A stretch of 6,988 bases of DNA from Acidobacteriota bacterium (lineage in GTDB: Bacteria; Acidobacteriota; Vicinamibacteria; Vicinamibacterales; CAVVIG01): NCBI GenBank assembly GCA_003222555.1, contig QHWL01000199.1, positions 1 to 6,988 on the forward strand. The letters run 5' to 3'. The translations under genes and the position numbers were made by a program. The notes beneath the pieces are model-generated. The model did not search any database, was not told where the DNA came from, and saw only the letters and a list, made by a program, of their open reading frames with translations. Of this stretch, positions 1 through 6,726 are shown piece after piece (position 1 is the stretch's first letter; each line of letters begins with the position of its first letter).

Positions 1-15
1 TCTGCGTCGAACGTG
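1..15. repeat. Probable edge of a CTCTGCG-type intergenic repeat copy
   Basis: The first 15 bases match positions 6709-6723, the outer right arm of the composite repeat near the other end of the window, at 14 of 15 positions. The only difference is C for T at position 8. The rest of the element would lie to the left of the window, so it cannot be confirmed here. It sits just downstream of the MFS gene's 3' end, which is the kind of place the complete copies occupy. A chance match of this length is possible but unlikely given the shared CTGCG-GAACGTG string. Confidence 0.45.
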
Positions 16-55
16 ATTTGTTCACGATCTCTTTCAAGCGGACCCTCCGTGCGCT

Positions 56-1375
56 TCAAACGGCTGCCTCCGGCACTGCCCGAGTGTGGCCCATCGTAGG
101 CGCGGGATCATCGAGCCCTTCGTCGGGGCGCATCCAGAACGCCATAATCGAACCAAACAACAGCAGGCCGATGCCGGCAACGAACGTCATCTCCCAGCTG
201 CCTGTATTGTCCACTATCTTTCCGCCCACCACGGGCGAGATGATGGCAGCCAACGCCGATCCAGAATTCATGAAGCCGCTCGCGAAGCCCGAGTGACGCG
301 GCGCGATATCCATCGGAATGGCCCACATCGGCCCGACCGTAAATTCCGCAAAGAAGAAGGCCGCGCTCAGCAGAATCGCCACCAGAGCAAGATTGTGCAC
401 GAACACCACCGGAATCATCAGCACCATCGAGCACAGAAAACCGAAGATCACCAGATTCCGGCGCGCCTTCTTCCGATCGCCGGTCTTCTCGAAGACGCGG
501 TCGCTCACGATGCCGCCCAATGCGTCCCCCACGACCCCGCCAAGGAACACACCGGAAGAGAACAGCGCCGAACTGCTCAACCTCAAGTTGTAGCTGTGGA
601 GAAAATAGGACGGGATCCAAGCCAGAAAAAACCAAAGAGTCCAGCCATAGCAGAAATACACGATCGTGACCGGCAACATGCGACGGGCCAGCCGGGCCAA
701 TGGGACTGGCGGCCTCCTTTTTCCTCCGTGGTGCTTCGGTAGCCGCTCCAGCTCCTCGGCTGTGATGCCGGGATGATCGGCGGGATTATCCCTGAAGTAC
801 CAAACCCACACGAACGCCCAGAGGAAGCTGACCAGGCCGATGAGGACGAAAGAGCCCCGCCACGTCACGAGTACTATCAACCAGGCAACCAGCAGTGGGG
901 TGATCGCGTTGCCGATTCGTGCGAACGAATGGGTGATTCCCTGTGCGAACCCTCGCTTCTCCGCCGGCATCCAATCAGACATTGCCCGGGTGGCCGTAGG
1001 CAATGCCGAGACTCCGATTCCCAGCATGACGCGGGCGACCAGCATACCGGCCAACGTGCTGGTGAGTCCCATGTACACGGTCGCGGCCGACCAAATGATT
1101 CCGAAAAAGGTCAGTGCCTTTCGGGCACCGAACCGATCGCTGACCCATCCTCCGATGATCTGGAACAGCAGGTACGGGTAGCCGAACATCGAGAATATCA
1201 AGCCCACCTGATAATTCGTGAGGCCCAGCTCCGGCTGGAACACCGCCGCCGCGGTGCTCACATTCACCCTGACGACGTAGTTGATGAAGTACATCACGCA
1301 GAGCAGAGTGAGCACCATCGTGGTGGGGCGAATTCCGCCCCGGGGCATGGTGACCGCGTTCGATTCAGTAGCCAT
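56..1375 (-). CDS. MFS transporter, anion:cation symporter (ACS) type
   Basis: This 439-residue inner-membrane permease probably moves an organic anion (sugar acid or other carboxylate) with a cation. About 12 hydrophobic segments are visible, six on each side of a charged cytoplasmic loop at residues 198-232. The signature loop between TM2 and TM3 is GGWVSDRFGARK (residues 75-86), the classic MFS G-x-x-x-D-R-x-G-R/K motif. A second, weaker version, GGIVSDRVFEKTGDRKKAR, lies at 287-305 in the second half. The text after TM6, FRDNPADHPGITAEELERL, closely resembles that in glucarate, galactonate and phthalate-type permeases of the ACS family. The ATG at 1375 is preceded by a modest purine-rich stretch (complement of 1383-1392). 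Met10 is an alternative start. The length is normal for the family. The gene follows the dehydrogenase on the same strand after 153 bp containing a hairpin-forming repeat, so co-transcription is uncertain. The substrate cannot be read from sequence; a hydroxy acid or uronate is a guess from the neighbour. Confidence 0.93.
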   Translation of the reverse strand: MATESNAVTMPRGGIRPTTMVLTLLCVMYFINYVVRVNVSTAAAVFQPELGLTNYQVGLIFSMFGYPYLLFQIIGGWVSDRFGARKALTFFGIIWSAATVYMGLTSTLAGMLVARVMLGIGVSALPTATRAMSDWMPAEKRGFAQGITHSFARIGNAITPLLVAWLIVLVTWRGSFVLIGLVSFLWAFVWVWYFRDNPADHPGITAEELERLPKHHGGKRRPPVPLARLARRMLPVTIVYFCYGWTLWFFLAWIPSYFLHSYNLRLSSSALFSSGVFLGGVVGDALGGIVSDRVFEKTGDRKKARRNLVIFGFLCSMVLMIPVVFVHNLALVAILLSAAFFFAEFTVGPMWAIPMDIAPRHSGFASGFMNSGSALAAIISPVVGGKIVDNTGSWEMTFVAGIGLLLFGSIMAFWMRPDEGLDDPAPTMGHTRAVPEAAV

Positions 1376-1412
1376 GAGTGAACCCCGCCTTTCGTAAGTC
1401 GCTTCGTCTTGC

Positions 1413-1503
1413 CTTTATCACGAAGCCACGAAGGTCACGAAGGTGCACGAAAACAATGAATGGCTTCGTGTCTCTTCGTGAGTTTCGTGCCTTCGTGATG
1501 AAA
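1413..1503. repeat. CACGAAG/CTTCGTG inverted repeat (intergenic hairpin)
   Basis: The left arm (about 1413-1453) contains four CACGAA words spaced 8-10 bases apart. The right arm (about 1462-1503) contains the reverse-complement CTTCGTG/TTTCGTG words in matching order. Reverse-complementing the right arm aligns it to the left arm nearly base for base, with only scattered mismatches and one small indel. The loop is about 8 bases (1454-1461). The element fills most of the gap between the dehydrogenase stop (1529) and the MFS start (1375). A transcript of either strand would fold into a long imperfect stem. No T-run follows the stem, so it is not a canonical intrinsic terminator. It could attenuate read-through, protect a 3' end, or be a non-autonomous repetitive element. 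Confidence 0.85.
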
Positions 1504-1528
1504 GACATCGCGACAACGCTACTGACAG

Positions 1529-4419
1529 CTATTTCGCCTGAATAAGGGACCGCAGGAGAACCGCCGGGTGGACGGCGCGCACGCCGGTGAAATGCGCGAC
1601 CTGCTGGCGGCACGACACGCCGGACGCGGCCAGGACGGTTCCGGCCTGGGCGGCGCGTGCGGCCGGCAGGAGCTTGCGCTCGCCAATGCGATGAGAGACT
1701 TCGTAATGCTCGCGTGAGTAGCCGAACGATCCGGCCATCCCACAGCATCCGGCATCGAGGTCGACGACCGAGCACGACGGAATGCGAGAGAGGCGCGCGC
1801 GGACGCCTCGAGGCCCATCGCCTTCTGATGGCAATGGCCGTGGAGAAGAACCTTCGAGGGTCCAGGTCGCAAGCCAATCTGAACGCGTCCGGCCTGCCAT
1901 TCGCGCTCGAGGTGATCTTCGAACAACACGCACGCGTCGGCGACGACGCGTGCCTTGCGCTGCGCCTCGCCCCGCAAGAGCGCCGGTGCATCTTCGCGTA
2001 CAGCCGACAGGCAGCTGGGTTCGAGAAACACGATGCGGCCGCCGGTTGACGCGGTTTCGTACAGCAAGTCCGCATTTGCTTGGGCGACACCACGCGCCTC
2101 GTCCAGCAGTCCCTGCGAAATCATCGGCCGGCCGCAGCAGGCGTGTGGCGCCAAGCGCACGCCGATGCCGGCCGCGTCGAGAATTTCAGCGGCCGCAATG
2201 CCGACCTCCGGGTGGTTGTAGTTGGTGAACGTGTCGTTGAAAAGAATCACACCGGAGCCAGGGCCTGAAGGCTGGAGTCTGATGTTGCACCGTTCGAACC
2301 GGCGAGCGAACGTCTGTCGCGTCCAGCTTGGAAGTGTCCGCTTTCGATCCACATGGAGAAGCTTCTCGCCGAGCCATCGGCCCACGCCACTGCCCGCCGC
2401 AAGGTTCGAGAGGGGCGCGAAACGGCTGCCCCATTTCGACAACGCGTGGATGTGGCCGATCGCCCGCGTGCGCAACGGCACGCCGTGCCGTTTCAAGTAA
2501 TCCGCCAGGAACTCGCTCTTGAACCGAGCCACGTCGACGCCCACCGGACATTCGGCCTTGCAGGCTCGACATTCCAGGCAAAGATCCAACACGTCGTACA
2601 CGTCCTCGTCGCCGAGTCCCGCCTCGCCCAGCCGTCCGGCCATCGCCAGCCGCAGCGTGTTCGCGCGGCCGCGCGTCGAATGCTTTTCCTCGAGCGTGGC
2701 CATGTAGGACGGGCACATCGTTCCGTCGAGCTTCTTTCGACAGACGCCAAGACCGCTGCACATCTCCACCGCCCGACCCATGCCGCCGTGCTCGGAAAAG
2801 TCGAAGTGCGTCGGCGGGTCCGGCGTCTTGTAGCCGGCGCCGAACCGAAGGTTTCCCGTGAGCGGGGGTGTGCCGGTGATTTTGCCCGGGTTGAAGAGGC
2901 CGTCTGGATCGAAAGTCTTTTTGAGCGTTCGAAACGCCTCGTACAAAGTCGGCCCGAACATCTTCGCGGTGAAGGAGCCTCGCACCAGACCATCGCCGTG
3001 CTCGCCCGAAAGCGCGCCGCCGAACTCGAGCACGAGGTCCGCGATGTCGTTGGCAATCGCTTCGAAGCGCCGCACGCCCTCCGCGGTCTTGAGGTTCACG
3101 ACCGGCCGCACGTGCAGGCAGCCGACCGAGGCGTGAGCGTAGACGCCGGCGACGGTCCCGTGGCGGCGAACGATTTGCAAGAAGCGGTCGATGTAGTCGC
3201 GCAACTTCTCGGGCGCGACAGCGGTGTCCTCCACGAACGACAGCGACTTGTCGTCGCCCTTCATGGCCATCGACAGCCCGAGCGCCGCTTCACGCAAGCT
3301 CCAAATGCGAGCTTGCTCGGCCAACGTCAGAGCACGGCGCCAGCGACAGCTGAAGCCCGAACCGGCGAGATCTTTTTCTAGCGCCTCCAGCCTTGGCGGC
3401 AGATCGTCGGCGTGGTCCGCGTAGAACTCCACGCACAGAAGAGCACCCGGGTCGGTCTGGAAAATGCTTTGCCTGAGCTTGTCGAGCGCCGGGCTTTCGC
3501 GAGCGTGATCCAAGATGAAGCGGTCCATCACCTCGACGGCCGACGGAGTGTGGCGGAGCACCGACGGCGTCGCGGCCAGCGCGTCCAGCAGATTGTCGAA
3601 CTCTATGGTGAGTACCGCCTTCGCTTTGGGCAGCGGAACGAGCTTGATTTTCGCCGCGACGACCAGGCCCAGCGTGCCCTCGGAGCCGACCATGATCTTG
3701 GAGAGGTTGAATGGCTTCGACGCGTCGACGAACTCGTCGAGGTTGTAGCCGCCGACGCGGCGGAGAATTTTCGGGAAGCGGCGATCGATCTCTTGCGCGC
3801 AATCTCTCGCGAGCTGGCGCACGATGCGGTAGCACGATGCTTCCAGGCCCTCGCCTTGGCAGGCGGCGTCGAGGTCGGCCTTGCCGAGCGGCCGAAAGTG
3901 CGCGACGCGTCCATCGGCCAGTACCACCTCCTGCTCGAGCACGTGATCGATCGTCTTCCCGTAATAGACCGACCGCGCGCCGCTGGAGTTGTTGGCCATC
4001 ATGCCGCCAAGGGTGGCCCGGCTGGCGGTGGAGATGTCTGGCGCGAAGCGCAAGCCGTGCGGGCGGAGCTCGGCGTTCAGCTCGTCGAGCACGACGCCAG
4101 GCTCGACGCGCGCCCAGCGCTCGCCGACGTTCACTTCCAGCACGCGGTTGAAGTACTTCGATGTATCGAGCTGGAGGCCGGGTCCAATCGCCTGTCCGGC
4201 CTGCGACGTGCCGCCGCCGCGCGCCGTGATGGACGAGCCGTGGCGCCGGGCGATTTCGACGGTTCGGACTACGTCCTGGCGGGAGCGGACGACCACGACC
4301 CCGAGCGGTTCAATCTGGTACACGCTCGCGTCGGTAGAGTACAACGCGCGCGAAACACGGTCGAACCGGACTTCGCCTTCGATCTGGTGTTCGAGCTCGC
4401 GCTGAAGGGTCTCGATCAA
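1529..4419 (-). CDS. FAD-binding/4Fe-4S D-2-hydroxyacid dehydrogenase (D-lactate dehydrogenase/YdiJ type), frameshifted
   Basis: This is a large flavin and iron-sulfur oxidoreductase, expected to oxidise a D-2-hydroxy acid (D-lactate, D-2-hydroxyglutarate or similar) and pass electrons through Fe-S clusters. The FAD-binding (PCMH-like) part is at residues 35-265, with ARGGGTSQAG (66-75), GGMMANNSSGARSVYYGKT (138-156) and GSEGTLG (246-252). The FAD-oxidase C-terminal part is at 266-515, with SGEHGDG (471-477) and LFNPGKI (508-514). Next come CSGLGVC...MCP (553-570) and a 4Fe-4S motif CLECRACKAECP (614-625). Two cysteine-rich CCG-type segments follow: CCGRPM (761-766), then HGHCHQKAM (860-868) paired with DAGCCGMAGSFGY. 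The last motif is in another frame: after about residue 874, within a GC tract at 1793-1801, reading must shift to reach CCGMAG and the end at 1529. Repaired length is about 962-963 residues, normal for the family. The TTG start at 4419 overlaps the upstream stop, matches the usual N-terminus, and has GGGGAA nine bases upstream. Unshifted reading gives about 966 residues ending at 1519 with an Arg/Ser/Ala-rich, non-homologous tail. Confidence 0.93.
1790..1805 (-). other. Frameshift site in GC-dinucleotide tract
   Basis: On the coding (minus) strand, the frame carrying HCHQKAM runs into an alternating GC tract. The downstream family motif DAGCCGMAGSFGY, and the C-terminus ending in SLIQAK, continue only in another frame. 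Removing one GC unit (two bases) or adding one base in the tract restores a continuous protein. Family spacing between HQKA and the next conserved block slightly favours a one-base loss, but I cannot decide. It could be slipped-strand mutation, sequencing or assembly error, or less likely a programmed shift; no canonical slippery heptamer is seen. Confidence 0.88.
4416..4419 (-). promoter_or_regulatory. TTGA stop/start overlap (translational coupling)
   Basis: The TGA stop of the Bax inhibitor-like gene (4418-4416) shares bases with a TTG start (4419-4417) of the dehydrogenase. This is the TTG version of the common ATGA coupling arrangement. A GGGGAA purine stretch lies nine bases upstream, inside the first gene's end. 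The dehydrogenase protein that begins here matches the usual family N-terminus, and there is no in-frame ATG nearby. Confidence 0.75.
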
Positions 4420-5129
4420 TCGCGCCGGTTCCCCAGAAACCGCAGCAAGAAAAGGAACAGGTTGATGAAATCGAGGTACAGTGCCAGCGCGCCGACGATG
4501 GCGTAGGAGCCCGTCTGGCCCTCCGGCATCGCCAGCGCCATCGCCTTCAGCCGCTGCGCGTCGTAGGCCGTCAGACCCGTGAAGACGATCACGCCGATGA
4601 AGGAGATGACGAACTGGAGCCCGTCGCTGTGCCAGAACATTCCGACCAACGACGCCAGGACAACTCCAAGGAGACCCATGAACAGGAATTGTCCGAGGCC
4701 GTCCAGGCTGCGCCTGGTCGCCGTGCCGTATGCCGCCAGGCCGCCGAACATCCCCGCCGTCACCAGAAACGTCGACGTCACCGATTCCCCGGTGTAGGCC
4801 AGCAGAACGAACGAAATCGTGACGCCGGTAAGAGCGGAGTAGACGATGAACAGGAGCGACGCCGTGGACGCCGAGAGTTTCTCGACCCTTGCCGACAGGA
4901 CGAGCACGATGCCGAACTGGGCGATGACCAGTCCCCAGAACAGCGGCCGGTTCGTGAAGATGGTCGCCACGAGAGCGGGCGACGACGCGATGAACCAGGC
5001 GGTCATCGCGGTCACCGCCAGGCCTGCGCACATCCAGCCGTAAACAGAGCGCAGGAACGTGCTGACGCGTTCCGCGCTCGAAAAGGGCGACGCGACGGCT
5101 GCATTCGGGACGACTTCGTAGGGCGCCAT
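4416..5129 (-). CDS. Bax inhibitor-1/YccA family membrane protein
   Basis: This 237-residue integral membrane protein belongs to the Bax inhibitor-1 (TMBIM/UPF0005) family. Bacterial members include YccA and YbhL of E. coli and the pH-sensitive calcium-leak protein YetJ of Bacillus. Seven hydrophobic segments are visible, at about residues 32-50, 63-79, 89-111, 117-135, 145-165, 172-188 and 208-230. Two family aspartates sit where the channel-gating pair is expected: D190 in TAYDAQRLKAM and D220 in LYLDFINLF. FLRSVYGWMCAGL near the N-terminus is also typical. The ATG at 5129 is chosen because AAGGAG (complement of 5136-5141) lies six bases upstream and the N-terminus has normal length. An in-frame ATG at 5162 would add 11 residues but has no ribosome site and overlaps the divergent gene's start. 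The stop overlaps the dehydrogenase start by four bases, so the two are probably translated together. The role in the cell is unknown; calcium/proton leak or membrane-protease modulation are family-based possibilities. Confidence 0.95.
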   Translation of the reverse strand: MAPYEVVPNAAVASPFSSAERVSTFLRSVYGWMCAGLAVTAMTAWFIASSPALVATIFTNRPLFWGLVIAQFGIVLVLSARVEKLSASTASLLFIVYSALTGVTISFVLLAYTGESVTSTFLVTAGMFGGLAAYGTATRRSLDGLGQFLFMGLLGVVLASLVGMFWHSDGLQFVISFIGVIVFTGLTAYDAQRLKAMALAMPEGQTGSYAIVGALALYLDFINLFLFLLRFLGNRRD

Positions 5130-5160
5130 CTGAAACTCCTTTGAGATAGGTCTTTTCTCC
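5130..5160. promoter_or_regulatory. 31-bp divergent intergenic region with ribosome site
   Basis: Only 31 bases separate the Bax inhibitor start (minus, 5129) from the YfcC-family start (plus, 5161). The clear element is AAGGAG for the minus gene (complement of 5136-5141, six bases from its ATG). For the plus gene only a weak GAGATAGG stretch (5143-5150), ten bases upstream, is available. No convincing -35/-10 pair fits here for either direction, so promoters must lie partly inside the opposite coding sequences. CATG at 5160-5163 supplies an ATG on both strands. Confidence 0.6.
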
Positions 5161-6537
5161 ATGAATGCTAACACGCGCGCTGCGGCCGCAGGTGAACCGC
5201 GGCAAAGAGCGTGGAATCCGCTCATCCTCCTGCTCGGTGGAGTCTTTGTTGCGGCCACGCTCACGTGGATTCTCCCGCCGGGGACCTTCGACCGGCGGGA
5301 CGACCCATCGACCGGCCGGCGCATCGTTGTGGCTGGCACCTACCACCGGGTGGCGGAGGCGCCGGTCGGCCCGTTTGCCGCTGCTGTCGTCATTCCGCGC
5401 GGCTTCGTCGCGGCCGCCGAGGTGATTGCCGCGGTTCTCTTCGTCGGCGGCGCCTGGGTGGTGGTCGATCGCCTCGGCACGCTTCCGGCGGTGGTTGCCG
5501 CGCTCGTCCGGGGCTTCAGGCATCGAGGTTTGTGGGCGATCCCGGTGGTCGGCGTGTTCTTCGCCACGATGGGCGCGCTGGAGAACATGCAGGAAGAGAT
5601 CATCCCGCTCGTGCCGGTGCTCCTCGTGCTGGGGCGCGGCCTCGGTGTGGACGGGGTCGTCGTCGTGGCGATGAGCGCGGGCGCGGCGATGATCGGCAGC
5701 GCTTTCGGTCCCACGAATCCGTTCCAGGCCGGCATTGCGCTCAAACTCGCCCAGCTGCCAGCGCTCTCCGGGGGAGGGCTTCGCCTCGCATTGTTTCTGG
5801 TCGCGTTCGCCATGTGGATTGGCTGGACGATGCGATATGCCGCTCGAAACCGCATCGCACCCACTAGTGTCGACGTGGGAGCGGACGCGAGCCTGCCTCC
5901 CAAGCACGCAATGATTCTGGCGATCGCGGTCGCGCCGATGGCGGCCTACGTGTACGGCGCCCTTCGGCTCGATTGGGGCTTCAACGAGCTCTCCGGGGCA
6001 TTCCTTGTCGGAGGCCTCGTCGCCGGCCTGGTCGGCGGCTTCGGCATGTCGAAAACACTGGCTGTGTATCTCGAAGGGATGCAGAGTCTGCTGCCCGCGG
6101 CCCTGATGATCGGCGTCGCGCGCAGCATCTCGCTGGTGCTCGAGGACGGACGGGTCGTCGACACTATCCTCAACGACCTCGCGGAGCCGCTGTCGCACAC
6201 GCCGGCTGCGCTCGCCGCGTTTCTCATGATTCCGTTCCACGCGATTATCCACATTCCAGTTCCCAGCGTGAGCGGGCAGGCTGTGCTGACGATGCCGCTC
6301 GTTGTGCCGCTCGCCGACTTGCTCGGTCTGTCGCGACAGGTACCGGTGCTCGCGTACCAGACCGGGGCCGGACTCATGGATCTGATGACGCCGACAAACG
6401 GGGCGCTCATGGCGGTGCTCGTGGCCGCCGGCGTGTCGTTTCGACGGTGGATCCGGTTCGCCTTCGGGGCGGTGATACTGGCGACGTTGTTGGGCGTCGT
6501 CGGCATCGCGGCGGTGATGTGGTTGGGCGTCGGCTGA
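5161..6537 (+). CDS. YfcC-family carrier (DcuC/ArcD superfamily, COG1288-like)
   Basis: This 458-residue polytopic membrane transporter is of the YfcC type, a group related to C4-dicarboxylate carriers and annotated variously as basic amino acid or short peptide/carboxylate transporters. The first membrane segment (residues 19-38) is followed by WILPPGTFDR and then GTYHRVAEAP (59-68), matching the family's early extracytoplasmic loop. The two re-entrant-like signatures are present: GAAMIGSAFGPTNPFQAGIA in the first half (174-193) and HIPVPSVSGQAVLTMPLVVP (364-383) followed by GLMDLMTPTNGALMAVL (404-420) in the second. Paired PTN motifs (184-186 and 411-413) suggest the internal repeat typical of such carriers. 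Roughly 11-13 membrane segments are visible. The ATG at 5161 is the only sensible start; its ribosome site is weak. The gene is divergent from the Bax inhibitor/dehydrogenase pair and convergent with the peptidase. The substrate is not predictable from sequence, though the neighbouring peptidase makes amino acids or peptides worth considering. Confidence 0.93.
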   Translation: MNANTRAAAAGEPRQRAWNPLILLLGGVFVAATLTWILPPGTFDRRDDPSTGRRIVVAGTYHRVAEAPVGPFAAAVVIPRGFVAAAEVIAAVLFVGGAWVVVDRLGTLPAVVAALVRGFRHRGLWAIPVVGVFFATMGALENMQEEIIPLVPVLLVLGRGLGVDGVVVVAMSAGAAMIGSAFGPTNPFQAGIALKLAQLPALSGGGLRLALFLVAFAMWIGWTMRYAARNRIAPTSVDVGADASLPPKHAMILAIAVAPMAAYVYGALRLDWGFNELSGAFLVGGLVAGLVGGFGMSKTLAVYLEGMQSLLPAALMIGVARSISLVLEDGRVVDTILNDLAEPLSHTPAALAAFLMIPFHAIIHIPVPSVSGQAVLTMPLVVPLADLLGLSRQVPVLAYQTGAGLMDLMTPTNGALMAVLVAAGVSFRRWIRFAFGAVILATLLGVVGIAAVMWLGVG

Positions 6538-6560
6538 TGTGGTCAGGCTGCGAAAAAACG

Positions 6561-6722
6561 ACGTTTGAACGCAGAGCTCGCAGAGCTCACGGAGAAATGC
6601 AACCACGAAGACACGAAAACACGAAAAGTACGTTGGCTTTCTTCGTGTCTTCGTGCTTTCGTGGTTGCCTTCAACAACATCAAGAACTTCTCTGCGGCCT
6701 CCGCGGTCTCTGCGTTGAACGT
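6561..6722. repeat. Composite nested inverted repeat (CGCAGAG outer, CACGAAG inner)
   Basis: Two nested pairs of arms are present. The outer left arm (6561-6596) is rich in CGCAGAG, and its partner (6686-6722) reads CTCTGCG/CTCCGCG; AACGCAGAG matches exactly and the rest with few mismatches. The inner left arm (6600-6628) holds three CACGAA words, and its partner (6637-6667) holds the complementary TTCGTG words, starting and ending with AACCACGAA/TTCGTGGTT. The central loop is about eight bases, and 18 unpaired bases (6668-6685) sit between the inner and outer right arms. The element occupies the gap between two convergent genes, where it could end or separate their transcripts. No T-run marks a standard terminator. 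Translated, it gives spurious peptides rich in AETAEAAE or VSSWLHFSV-type strings. Confidence 0.88.
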
Positions 6723-6726
6723 GCGG

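Noticed and set aside
12..26. CGTGA/TCACG palindrome as an operator
   Set aside because: It has five-base arms and a five-base loop; this is expected by chance and has no supporting context.
35..56. Small hairpin just after the MFS stop (AAGCG/CGCTT arms) as a terminator
   Set aside because: The stem is only five base pairs and no T-run follows in the direction of transcription.
86..1381. Plus-strand frames opposite the MFS gene (for example 86-742 and 773-1381)
   Set aside because: They are antisense shadows: Arg/His/Gln-rich, with no domain, no membrane or motif pattern, and fully inside a convincing gene.
1413..1503. CRISPR array, because of the regularly spaced CACGAAG words
   Set aside because: The units are 8-10 bases with no unique spacers, and the array folds back on an inverted copy. 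It is an inverted repeat, not a CRISPR array.
1365..2093. Minus-strand 242-codon frame covering the dehydrogenase end, the repeat and the MFS start
   Set aside because: It is in neither real gene's frame, crosses the inverted repeat, and reads as Arg-rich text with repeat-derived peptides.
2353..4506. Long plus-strand frames opposite the dehydrogenase (2353-3381 and 3412-4506)
   Set aside because: The opposite strand has continuous family motifs over the same span. The plus-strand products show no recognisable domain.
1519..6606. A 1695-codon open frame on the minus strand
   Set aside because: Only its last part (4419 to about 1793) is real protein. Upstream it is antisense to the YfcC gene and out of frame with the Bax inhibitor gene, giving low-complexity Arg/His/Glu-rich text. 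It is open because of high GC and codon bias. A gene caller could wrongly take it as one giant gene.
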